A stretch of 64,000 nucleotides of DNA from Streptomyces xylophagus. Lineage in GTDB: Bacteria > Actinomycetota > Actinomycetes > Streptomycetales > Streptomycetaceae. Each line of letters opens with the position of its first letter. Position 1 is the stretch's first letter. The stretch is taken from NCBI RefSeq assembly GCF_000716435.1, contig NZ_JNWO01000007.1, forward strand, positions 806,001 to 870,000, written 5' to 3'. A program made the translations under genes and the position numbers. The notes beneath the pieces are model-generated. The model saw only the letters and a list, made by a program, of their open reading frames with translations, was not told the origin of the DNA and did not search any database. Shown here in pieces: positions 8,268 to 15,086 of the stretch.

Positions 8268-9266
8268 TCAGTCGCGCGGGGCTTGCGCGGTGGAACCCCT
8301 GACTACCAGTTCGGGTTCGAAGAGCAGTTCCTCGGGCGGTACGGCGGAGCCGCCGACCTGTGCGTTGAGCAGCTCGACGGCCGCCCGGCCCATGGCTTCG
8401 ATGGGCTGACGGACGGTGGTCAGCGGGGGTTCGGTGCAGTTCATGAAGGCGGAGTCGTCGTAACCGACGACAGAAATTTGTGACGGGACGTCAAGTCCCT
8501 TGCGGCGGGCGGCCCTTATGGCGCCCAGGGCGAGGGGGTCGCTGGCGCAGATGATGCCGGTGACGCCCCGGTCGATCAGCCGGGAGGCGGCGGCGTGGCC
8601 GCCCTCGATGGAGAAGATGGCGCGCGCGACGAACTCGTCGGGCAGGTCCCCGGAAAGGGCCTGGGCGGCGGCCAGCTTCCTTGCCGACGGCATGTGGTCG
8701 GCGGGGCCGAGGACGAGCCCGATGCGCTCGTGGCCGAGGGAGGCGAGGTGTCGCCAGGCCTGCTCGACGGCGACCGCGTCGTCGCAGGAGACGGCGGGGA
8801 AACCGAGGTGGTCGATGGCCGCGTTGACCAGGACGACGGGGATGTTGCGCTCGGCGAGCAGCCGGTAGTGGTCGTGCGGCGCGTCCGCCTGCGCGTACAG
8901 ACCGCCGGCGAACACGACTCCGGAGACCTGCTGTTGCAGCAGCAACGTCACATAGTCGGCCTCCGAGACCCCGCCCTTGGTCTGGGTGCAGAGCACCGGG
9001 GTGAGGCCGAGTTGGGCGAGCGCGCCGCCGATCACCTCGGCGAAGGCGGGGAAGATGGGGTTCTGCAGCTCGGGCAGCACCAGACCCACGAGCCGCGCGC
9101 GTTCGCCGCGCAGTTGGGTGGGCCGCTCGTAGCCGAGGACGTCCAGGGCAGAGAGCACCGCCTGCCGGGTGGGCTCGGAGACTCCTGGTTTGCCGTTGAG
9201 CACCCGGCTGACCGTGGCCTCGCTGACCCCGACCTTCTTCGCCACCTCAGCAAGTCGTCGCGTCAT
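8268..9266 (-). CDS. LacI-family transcriptional regulator of the alpha-glucan operon
   Basis: A 332-residue repressor. The N-terminal helix-turn-helix RLAEVAKKVGVSEATVSRVL (residues 4-23) and hinge VLGYERP are canonical, followed by a periplasmic-binding-protein-like sugar sensor (about 62-325), including SVVGYDDSAFMNCTEPPLTT. It is transcribed in the same direction as the uptake operon and lies directly upstream of it, the arrangement seen for malR/aglR-type regulators. It most likely represses the transporter and glucanase genes until an alpha-glucooligosaccharide binds. Its own promoter contains CGCAAG repeats and a short perfect dyad, suggesting autoregulation. Confidence 0.88.
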   Translation of the reverse strand: MTRRLAEVAKKVGVSEATVSRVLNGKPGVSEPTRQAVLSALDVLGYERPTQLRGERARLVGLVLPELQNPIFPAFAEVIGGALAQLGLTPVLCTQTKGGVSEADYVTLLLQQQVSGVVFAGGLYAQADAPHDHYRLLAERNIPVVLVNAAIDHLGFPAVSCDDAVAVEQAWRHLASLGHERIGLVLGPADHMPSARKLAAAQALSGDLPDEFVARAIFSIEGGHAAASRLIDRGVTGIICASDPLALGAIRAARRKGLDVPSQISVVGYDDSAFMNCTEPPLTTVRQPIEAMGRAAVELLNAQVGGSAVPPEELLFEPELVVRGSTAQAPRD

Positions 9267-9267
9267 G

Positions 9268-9304
9268 TGCGCAAGAATAGCGCAAGATGCGCAAGTGGTT
9301 TGCG
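9268..9304. promoter_or_regulatory. Candidate LacI operator cluster upstream of the lacI-family gene
   Basis: The heptamer GCGCAAG occurs at 9269-9275, 9280-9286 and 9289-9295. The last copy forms a perfect dyad CGCAA-N5-TTGCG at 9290-9304. These sit immediately before the ATG of the regulator gene, where a bound repressor would block transcription. CATCTTGCG is shared with the uptake operon promoter. The assignment to this LacI protein is inferred from position and sharing. Confidence 0.5.
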
Positions 9305-9347
9305 TTATGCGTCAGCCGAGTGGGGCGGGCCCGGCTCCCGGTGCGGG

Positions 9348-10043
9348 TCAGTCGTGGGCGGCCCACAGACCGCGGACGTGCCCCAGGTGCCGGGTCATGA
9401 TCTCACGCACGGCCCGCTTGTCACGGTCCAACAGGGCGTCGAGAAGGTCGAGATGCTCCTGGGCGGAGGCCAGCAGGCGCCCCTCCTGGACGAGGGCGGT
9501 GAGCCCGTAGAGACGGGACCTCCCCCGCAGGTCGCCGACGACCTCGACGAGGTGGGCGTTGCCGGCCAGGGCGAGCAGTCCGAGATGGAAGCGGGTGTCG
9601 GCCTCGACATACGCGATGAGGTCGCCGGCCACGGCGGCGCCGACGATCTCCCGGGCGGCCGGACGCAGCGCCTCCAGCGAGACGGGGTCAGCGGTCTCGG
9701 CCAGCCCCACCACGGTGGGGATCTCGATCAGGGCGCGGATGTGGGTGTACTCGTCGAGCTGCTTCTCCGAGACGGCGGTGACCCGGAATCCCTTGTTCGG
9801 GACGGTGTCGACCAGTCCCTCCTTGGCCAGGTCCAGCATGGCCTCGCGCACCGGGGTCGCCGAGACGCCGAAGCGGGCGGCGAGCGTCGGCGCGGAGTAC
9901 ACCTCGCCCGGCCGCAGCTCCCCCGCGATCATCGCGGCCCGCAGGGCATCGACGACCCGCTCGCGGTAACTGCTCTTCTTCCCGCCCAGCGTGGGCAGAT
10001 CCGGGGCAGTGGTGGGCGGGGCGCTGGTGCGCTGGGCGACCAT
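9348..10043 (-). CDS. GntR-family (FCD domain) regulator of hydroxyproline catabolism
   Basis: A 231-residue regulator with an N-terminal winged helix (about 27-90; PTLAARFGVSATPVREAMLDL) and an all-helical FCD ligand domain (about 95-225) with the metal/ligand-type residues in the helix VEADTRFHLGLLALAGN. AGGAG lies 5 bases before the ATG. It is the last gene of a cluster encoding 4-hydroxyproline epimerase, deaminase and dehydrogenase, so it probably senses hydroxyproline or an intermediate. Its promoter contains a conspicuous array of repeats, and ATGTCACA recurs upstream of two other cluster genes. Confidence 0.85.
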   Translation of the reverse strand: MVAQRTSAPPTTAPDLPTLGGKKSSYRERVVDALRAAMIAGELRPGEVYSAPTLAARFGVSATPVREAMLDLAKEGLVDTVPNKGFRVTAVSEKQLDEYTHIRALIEIPTVVGLAETADPVSLEALRPAAREIVGAAVAGDLIAYVEADTRFHLGLLALAGNAHLVEVVGDLRGRSRLYGLTALVQEGRLLASAQEHLDLLDALLDRDKRAVREIMTRHLGHVRGLWAAHD

Positions 10044-10057
10044 CGAATCTCCTAGTG

Positions 10058-10104
10058 GTGCAATGTCACACTCTGTGCAGGGGTCACACTCTGTGCAATG
10101 TCAC
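10058..10104. promoter_or_regulatory. Repeat array, probable GntR operator
   Basis: A 15-base sequence GTCACACTCTGTGCA is directly repeated at 10065-10079 and 10083-10097, an 18-base period. GTGCAATGTCAC occurs at 10058-10069 and again at 10093-10104, so GTGCA and GTCAC elements alternate. ATGTCACA is at 10063-10070. The array is 15 bases upstream of the GntR gene start and is most simply its autoregulatory operator. Confidence 0.6.
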
Positions 10105-10128
10105 GCGTGACCGGCCATTATCCCCCGG

Positions 10129-11130
10129 CTAGAGGACGAATCCGCCCGGGAACGGATCGGTGGGGTCGAGCAGGTACTGGGCGGTGCCGGTGATCCAGGC
10201 GCGGCCGGTGAAGCTGGGCAGGACGGCGGGGATACCGGCGACCTCGGTGGTGCCGAGGAGCCGTCCGGTGAACTCGGTGCCGATGAAGGACTCGTTCACG
10301 AACTCGGTGTGCAACGGGAGTTCGCCGCGCGCGTGGAGTTGTGCCATCCGGGCGCTGGTGCCCGTGCCGCAGGGCGAGCGGTCGAACCAGCCGGGGTGGA
10401 TCGCCATCGCGTGCCGTGAGTGGCGGGCGGTGGCGCCGGGCGCGTACAGGTGGACGTGGTGGCAGCCGCGGATGGAGGGGTCCTCGGGGTGGACGGGCTC
10501 GTCCCGCTCATTGATCGCCTCCATGAGGGACAGGCCCGCCTTGATGATGTCGTCCTTGCGCGCGCGGTCGAAGGGCAGCTCGAACTGGTCCAGCGGCAGG
10601 ATGGCGTAGAAGTTGCCGCCGTACGCCATGTCGTATGTCACCGTCCGCCCGTCGGCGAGGTTGGCTTTGCGGTCCAGGCCGACGGAGAAGGACGGGACGT
10701 TCTTCAGGGTGACGTTCTTCGCGGCGCCGTTCTCGACCGCGACCTCGGCGACGACGAGTCCGGCCGGGGTGTCGAGCCGGATCGTGGTGACCGGCTCGAC
10801 GACCTCGACCATGCCCGTCTCGACGAGCACGGTGGCCACGCCGATCGTGCCGTGCCCGCACATCGGCAGATAGCCGGAGACCTCGATGTAGACGACGCCC
10901 CAGTCGCAGTCGGGGCGCGTGGACGGCTGGAGGATCGCCCCGCTCATCGCGGAGTGGCCGCGCGGCTCGTTCATCAGGAACTGCCGGATGTGGTCGCGGT
11001 GTTCGCGGAAGTACAGCCGCCGCTCGTTCATGGTCGCGCCGGGGATGGCGCCGATGCCGCCGGTGATCACGCGGGTGGGCATGCCCTCGGTGTGCGAGTC
11101 GACGGCGTGCAGGACGAGTTTGCTGCGCAT
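10129..11130 (-). CDS. 4-hydroxyproline epimerase (proline racemase family)
   Basis: A 333-residue cofactor-free epimerase converting trans-4-hydroxy-L-proline to cis-4-hydroxy-D-proline. Both catalytic cysteines are present: C91 in MCGHGTIG and C254 in RSPCGTGTSA. Retention of the second Cys separates it from the trans-3-hydroxyproline dehydratases, which have Thr there. The ATG at 11130 has AGGAG upstream; longer in-frame extensions to 11448 overlap the next gene and were rejected. Its neighbours supply the next two steps (FAD dehydrogenase and deaminase), which supports hydroxyproline rather than proline as substrate. Confidence 0.88.
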   Translation of the reverse strand: MRSKLVLHAVDSHTEGMPTRVITGGIGAIPGATMNERRLYFREHRDHIRQFLMNEPRGHSAMSGAILQPSTRPDCDWGVVYIEVSGYLPMCGHGTIGVATVLVETGMVEVVEPVTTIRLDTPAGLVVAEVAVENGAAKNVTLKNVPSFSVGLDRKANLADGRTVTYDMAYGGNFYAILPLDQFELPFDRARKDDIIKAGLSLMEAINERDEPVHPEDPSIRGCHHVHLYAPGATARHSRHAMAIHPGWFDRSPCGTGTSARMAQLHARGELPLHTEFVNESFIGTEFTGRLLGTTEVAGIPAVLPSFTGRAWITGTAQYLLDPTDPFPGGFVL

Positions 11131-11165
11131 GACGCTCCTGTGAATCGATCCCGGTGCGAGGGTAC

Positions 11166-12062
11166 TTACGCGAGTCCGGCCGCGACCGCCTTCTCGGTGG
11201 CAGCGCGCACGACGGCCTCCTGCTCGGGCAGCAGCGGGACGCGCGGCGGGCGAACCGGGCCGCCGTGCCGGCCGACGATGTCCATGGACAGCTTGATGGC
11301 CTGCACGAACTCGACCTTCGAGTCCCAGCGCAACAGCGGGTGCAGCTGCTCGTACAGCTTCTTCGCGGTCGCCAGGTCCCCGTCGACGGCCGCGTGATAC
11401 AGCTCTACGGACGCGGCGGGCAGCGCGTTCGGGTAACCGGCCACCCACCCCTTCGCACCCGCGAGCGCCAGCTCCAGAAGGACGTCGTCGGCGCCGATCA
11501 ACAGGTCCAGTTCCGGGGCGAGTTCAGCGAGCTGATAGGCACGGCGGACATCGCCGGAGAACTCCTTCACGGCGTGGATATATCCCTCGCCGTGCAGCTT
11601 GGCGAGCAGTTCCGGCACCAGGTCGACCTTGGTGTCGATGGGGTTGTTGTACGCCACGATCGGCACGCCCGCCTTCGCGACCTCCGCGTAGTGCGCGAGC
11701 ACCGAACGCTCGTCGGCGCGGTACGCGTTGGGCGGCAGCAGCATCACGGAGGCGCAGCCGGCGTCGCGGGCCTGCTCGGCCCAGCGGCGGGACTCGGCGG
11801 AGCCGTAGGCGGCGACACCGGGCATCACGCGCGCGCCGCCGATCGCGGCGACGGCTGTCTCGACGACTTTGGACCGTTCCTCGGGGGTGAGCACCTGGTA
11901 CTCGCCGAGCGAGCCGTTCGGTACGACGCCGTCACAGCCGTTGTCGACCAGCCAGGCGCAGTGCTCGGCGAACTTGTCGTAATCCACGGCGAGTTCGTCG
12001 GTCAGCGCAAGCGCGGTGGCGACGAGGACGCCGCGCCAGGGGCGGTTCGAAGTGGTGGTCAT
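11166..12062 (-). CDS. DapA-family deaminase, likely pyrroline-4-hydroxy-2-carboxylate deaminase
   Basis: A 298-residue member of the dihydrodipicolinate synthase/N-acetylneuraminate lyase superfamily. The Schiff-base lysine is K166 (HAVKEFSGD) and the catalytic tyrosine Y138 (VAYNNP); the substrate loop GSLGEY is at 50-55. In this gene cluster it should convert delta1-pyrroline-4-hydroxy-2-carboxylate to 2-oxoglutarate semialdehyde and ammonia. The ATG at 12062 is preceded by GAGG; an in-frame ATG at 12074 falls inside that ribosome site. An ATGTCACA motif (inverted, 12085-12092) just upstream suggests a regulated internal promoter. Confidence 0.82.
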   Translation of the reverse strand: MTTTSNRPWRGVLVATALALTDELAVDYDKFAEHCAWLVDNGCDGVVPNGSLGEYQVLTPEERSKVVETAVAAIGGARVMPGVAAYGSAESRRWAEQARDAGCASVMLLPPNAYRADERSVLAHYAEVAKAGVPIVAYNNPIDTKVDLVPELLAKLHGEGYIHAVKEFSGDVRRAYQLAELAPELDLLIGADDVLLELALAGAKGWVAGYPNALPAASVELYHAAVDGDLATAKKLYEQLHPLLRWDSKVEFVQAIKLSMDIVGRHGGPVRPPRVPLLPEQEAVVRAATEKAVAAGLA

Positions 12063-12084
12063 GGAGTGCCTCATCTCAATGGGG

Positions 12085-12092
12085 TGTGACAT
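12085..12092 (-). promoter_or_regulatory. Candidate GntR half-operator upstream of the deaminase gene
   Basis: TGTGACAT, the reverse complement of ATGTCACA, lies 23 bases upstream of the deaminase start. The same octamer is found in the GntR gene promoter and upstream of the amino-acid oxidase subunit gene. The site falls inside the 3' end of the preceding oxidoreductase frame. Confidence 0.4.
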
Positions 12093-12093
12093 T

Positions 12094-13539
12094 TCATTGA
12101 TGCTCGTCGTCCTCGGCCTCACCGGCGTGCGCCAGCACGCCGAGCGGTACGGGTCGTGCGAACGGCCGCCGGGACGGGGTGAGTTCGCACCCGGCCAGCC
12201 CCGCGACCGCGGGCCCGCACATCCGTCCCTGGCACCAGCCCATCGCGGCCCGCGTCAACAGCTTCACGGTCCGTACGTCACCGGCGCCGAGCCTGGCCAC
12301 GGCCTCGCGGATCGCGCCTCCGGTGACCTCCTCGCAGCGGCAGACGACGGTGTCGTCGGTGACGAGGTCGGTCCACCGGGCGGGCGGCGCGTACACGGTG
12401 TCGAGCGCGGCGAAGAACTCCCGCAGTCCCGTACGGGACTTGGCGGCCGTCGCCCAGGTGCGCGGGTCGGGTTCGGCGCCGGTCAGGCGTGCGGCGGCGG
12501 AACGTCCCGCGATGTGCCCCTCGGCGAGGGAGAGGGCCGCGCCGCCGATGCCGGTGGTCTCGCCGGCCGCCCAGATACCGGGCACGTCGGTGCGCTGTTC
12601 ATCGTCCACCTGAACATGGAGCCCGTCGAGTCGGCAGCCGAGGGTCTCGGCGAGGTCGGTGTGCGGAAGCATGCCGTGGCCGACGGCGAGAGTGTCGCAG
12701 GCGATGCGCCGTTCGGTGCCGGGCCGTACCCGTCCGTCGGTGTCGAGCGCGGCGACGGTCACCGCCTCCAGCCGCTCGTCGCCGTGCGCCTCGACGACGG
12801 TGTGCCGGGTGAGCAACTTGACGCGGTGGCGCAGGAGTTGGGCCGCGTACTGGGCACCCTCGGCGACCTTGCCCGGCTGTGCCGCGAGCGCGCGGGTCCG
12901 GCGTAGGAATGCCCTGGGGTCGGCGGACTCGACGAGTGCGGCCACTTCGACACCTGCGGCCGCGAGGCCGGTCGCCACGGGGAGGAGGAGTGGGCCGGTG
13001 CCGGCGACCACTGCGGTGCGTCCGGAGACCGCGAGGGTGCCCTTGAGCATGGCCTGGGCGCCGCCCGCGGTGAGGACTCCGGGGAGGGTCCAGCCGGGGA
13101 ACGGGAGGACCTTCTCGTAGCCGCCGGTGGCGAGGAGCACGGCGTCGGCGGTCACCTCGACGGGCGCCTCCTGTTCGGGGCCGAGGAGGGCGTGCACGGT
13201 GAAGGCGCCGCGTGGGCCGCCGCGGTCGGCCGTACCGGGCTGCTGGTTCAACCGGCGCTCCACGAACCAGACATGATGGTCCGTCAAGTATGTGGCGCGG
13301 CCTGCCGCCACGTGTCGCGCGAGGGCGTCACGGAGCCGTTCCCACGTCCGCCACTGGTGGTGCAGGGCCTGGGGGCGTCCGGCGTGCAGTTCGGCGGCGG
13401 GCTGTCGGTAGAACTGACCGCCCGCCTGAACCGCCGAGTCGAGCAGCGTGACGCGGACGCCGTGGGCCGCGGCGGTGACGGTGGCGGCGAGTCCCGCCGG
13501 GCCCGCGCCGATCACGGCCAGGTGCGGTCGGTCAGTCAT
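12094..13539 (-). CDS. FAD/NAD(P)-dependent oxidoreductase with BFD-like [2Fe-2S] domain (HcnB-like, D-hydroxyproline dehydrogenase subunit)
   Basis: A 481-residue flavoprotein. The Rossmann motif GAGPAGLAATVTAAAHG is at the N-terminus, a second dinucleotide motif (AVVAGTGPLLLPVATGLAAAG) is near the middle, and the C-terminus carries a BFD-like cluster-binding domain with VCRCEEV and GWCQGRMCGP. This is the layout of HcnB and of the large subunit of bacterial D-hydroxyproline dehydrogenases, where it passes electrons from the substrate-oxidising subunit. AGGAGG lies upstream of the ATG. The gene overlaps the preceding ferredoxin-like subunit by 8 bases, and the oxidase subunit precedes that, completing a three-gene complex. 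Confidence 0.85.
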   Translation of the reverse strand: MTDRPHLAVIGAGPAGLAATVTAAAHGVRVTLLDSAVQAGGQFYRQPAAELHAGRPQALHHQWRTWERLRDALARHVAAGRATYLTDHHVWFVERRLNQQPGTADRGGPRGAFTVHALLGPEQEAPVEVTADAVLLATGGYEKVLPFPGWTLPGVLTAGGAQAMLKGTLAVSGRTAVVAGTGPLLLPVATGLAAAGVEVAALVESADPRAFLRRTRALAAQPGKVAEGAQYAAQLLRHRVKLLTRHTVVEAHGDERLEAVTVAALDTDGRVRPGTERRIACDTLAVGHGMLPHTDLAETLGCRLDGLHVQVDDEQRTDVPGIWAAGETTGIGGAALSLAEGHIAGRSAAARLTGAEPDPRTWATAAKSRTGLREFFAALDTVYAPPARWTDLVTDDTVVCRCEEVTGGAIREAVARLGAGDVRTVKLLTRAAMGWCQGRMCGPAVAGLAGCELTPSRRPFARPVPLGVLAHAGEAEDDEHQ

Positions 13540-13834
13540 CGTGGCCCGTCCCCTCCTGCGTACGGATGGCGTCTCCCGGGTGCAATGGCACAAGACAGGC
13601 CCGTTGGTTCGGGCGGTCGTTGACGGTGACGAGGCAGTCGTAGCAGACGCCGATCCCGCAGAAGACGCCTCGTGGGCGGCCCTCGCCCCGGGTGGTGCGC
13701 CAGGAGGTCACGCCCGCCGACCACAGTGCGGCCGCGACGGTCTGGCCGGGCAGTGCCTCGATCTCGCGGCCGTCGAGGGTGACTGTGAAGGCCGGGTCCG
13801 GGTGGGCCTCGGCGAGGTCGAGCGGGGTTCTCAC
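13532..13834 (-). CDS. Small (2Fe-2S)-binding subunit (HcnA-like)
   Basis: A 100-residue ferredoxin-like protein of the Fer2_4 type. Cysteines in FCGIGVCYDC and a fourth in QRAC form the cluster site. The GTG start at 13834 overlaps the stop of the oxidase gene (GTGA) and has AGGAGG 5 bases upstream. It corresponds to the small gamma subunit of heterotrimeric D-hydroxyproline dehydrogenase and to HcnA of hydrogen cyanide synthase. It should shuttle electrons between the two flavin subunits. Confidence 0.87.
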   Translation of the reverse strand: MRTPLDLAEAHPDPAFTVTLDGREIEALPGQTVAAALWSAGVTSWRTTRGEGRPRGVFCGIGVCYDCLVTVNDRPNQRACLVPLHPGDAIRTQEGTGHDD

Positions 13835-14994
13835 GCGCCCTCCTCGTCGGGGAAGTCGGGGAAGCGGTCGGGGCGGAAGGGTGCCGGGTCGAGGTCCGGG
13901 GTCTTGCCGCCCAGGAGTTGGGCGATCAAGTGCCCGGTGCCGGTGGCGAGTCCGATGCCCGCGCCCTCGTGTCCGCAGGCGTGGACGAGGCCGGGGACGC
14001 GGGGGTCGGGGCCGATGGCGGGGAGGTGGTCGGGCAGGTACGGGCGGAAGCCGAGGTAGGAGCGCATCGCGCGGACGTCGGACAGGAACGGGAACAGCTT
14101 GGTCGCGCCCGCCGCCAGCGCCCGTACGACGGGCAGGGAGAACGTCCGGTCGAAGCCGACGCGTTCGCGGCTCGCACCGATGAGGACGGGTCCGGCCGCC
14201 GTGCCTTCCACGACGGGTGAGGTCTGCAGGGCGGCCGAGTCGCTGGCCACGTCGGCCACGTAGTCGGCGGCGTACACCTTGTGGCGGACCAGGCGCGGGA
14301 GGGGTTCGGTGACGAGGACGAAGCCGCGGCGCGGGAGGACGGGGAGGGCGACTCCGGCGAGAGCGGCGAGTTCGCCGCCCCAAGTGCCGGCGGCGTTGAT
14401 CACGGTCGGGGCGAGGATGTCGCCGAGGCTCGTGCGGACACCGTCGACCGTGCCGTCCCTCTTGAGGAGTACGTCCGTCACCGTACGGCCGGTGAGGAGG
14501 CGGGCGCCCGAGACCCGGAGGAGGTGGGCGGCGGCCAGGGCGGGCATCACCTGGCAGTCCTGGGGGTAGTACACGCCGCCCGGGAGGCCGGGGGCGAGGT
14601 GGGGTTCGAGGTCGTACAGGCTGTCGCCGTCGACCGGTTCGGCGACGACTCCGGCGGCACGCTGGTCCTCGGCGAAGCGCCCCAGCGCGGTGAGTCCGCC
14701 GGGGGTGGAGGCGACGACGAGGCCGCCCTTCGCCTCGTACTCGACGAACTCGCCGATCTCCTCGGCGAGTTGCGCCCAGAGACGGCCGGAGAGTAGGGCG
14801 AGGTCGAGTTCGGGGCCGGGCTCCTTGTCGGAGACGAGCAGGTTGCCCTCGCCGGCTCCGGTGGTGCCGCCGGACACCGGGCCGCGGTCCACGACGACGA
14901 CGTCGAGGCCCGCCCGGGCCGCATAGAAGGCGCAGGCCGCGCCCACCACTCCGGCTCCGACGACCACGACATCGCAGGTCAGTCGCTTGCTCAC
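13831..14994 (-). CDS. FAD-dependent amino-acid oxidase subunit (DadA/HcnC-like)
   Basis: A 387-residue DAO-family flavoprotein with an N-terminal FAD motif VVVGAGVVGAACAFYAARAG and the C-terminal GHEGAGIGLATGTGHLIAQ segment. By context it oxidises cis-4-hydroxy-D-proline to the pyrroline intermediate consumed by the DapA-like enzyme. The start is GTG at 14994 and no Shine-Dalgarno sequence precedes it; a CATAGT hexamer on the coding strand lies a few bases upstream, so the message may be leaderless. An ATGTCACA motif (15004-15011) overlaps that hexamer. First gene of the operon. Confidence 0.84.
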   Translation of the reverse strand: MSKRLTCDVVVVGAGVVGAACAFYAARAGLDVVVVDRGPVSGGTTGAGEGNLLVSDKEPGPELDLALLSGRLWAQLAEEIGEFVEYEAKGGLVVASTPGGLTALGRFAEDQRAAGVVAEPVDGDSLYDLEPHLAPGLPGGVYYPQDCQVMPALAAAHLLRVSGARLLTGRTVTDVLLKRDGTVDGVRTSLGDILAPTVINAAGTWGGELAALAGVALPVLPRRGFVLVTEPLPRLVRHKVYAADYVADVASDSAALQTSPVVEGTAAGPVLIGASRERVGFDRTFSLPVVRALAAGATKLFPFLSDVRAMRSYLGFRPYLPDHLPAIGPDPRVPGLVHACGHEGAGIGLATGTGHLIAQLLGGKTPDLDPAPFRPDRFPDFPDEEGA

Positions 14995-15003
14995 GGCAGT
15001 ACT

Positions 15004-15011
15004 ATGTCACA
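15004..15011. promoter_or_regulatory. Candidate GntR operator between the hydroxyproline operon and the M24 peptidase gene
   Basis: ATGTCACA lies 10 bases upstream of the oxidase GTG and about 76 bases upstream of the divergent peptidase gene. It overlaps a CATAGT element read toward the oxidase. Further related elements (ATGTCA at 15043, GTGTCACC near 15057) lie in the same divergent region. Binding by the cluster's GntR protein is inferred from recurrence of the motif. Confidence 0.45.
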
Positions 15012-15086
15012 TGTCTCTCTAGCTGGGTATGTCCCCACGTGCATGTCATCACGCGCGTGTCACCACACACGGAAGAGGTGCCCGAC

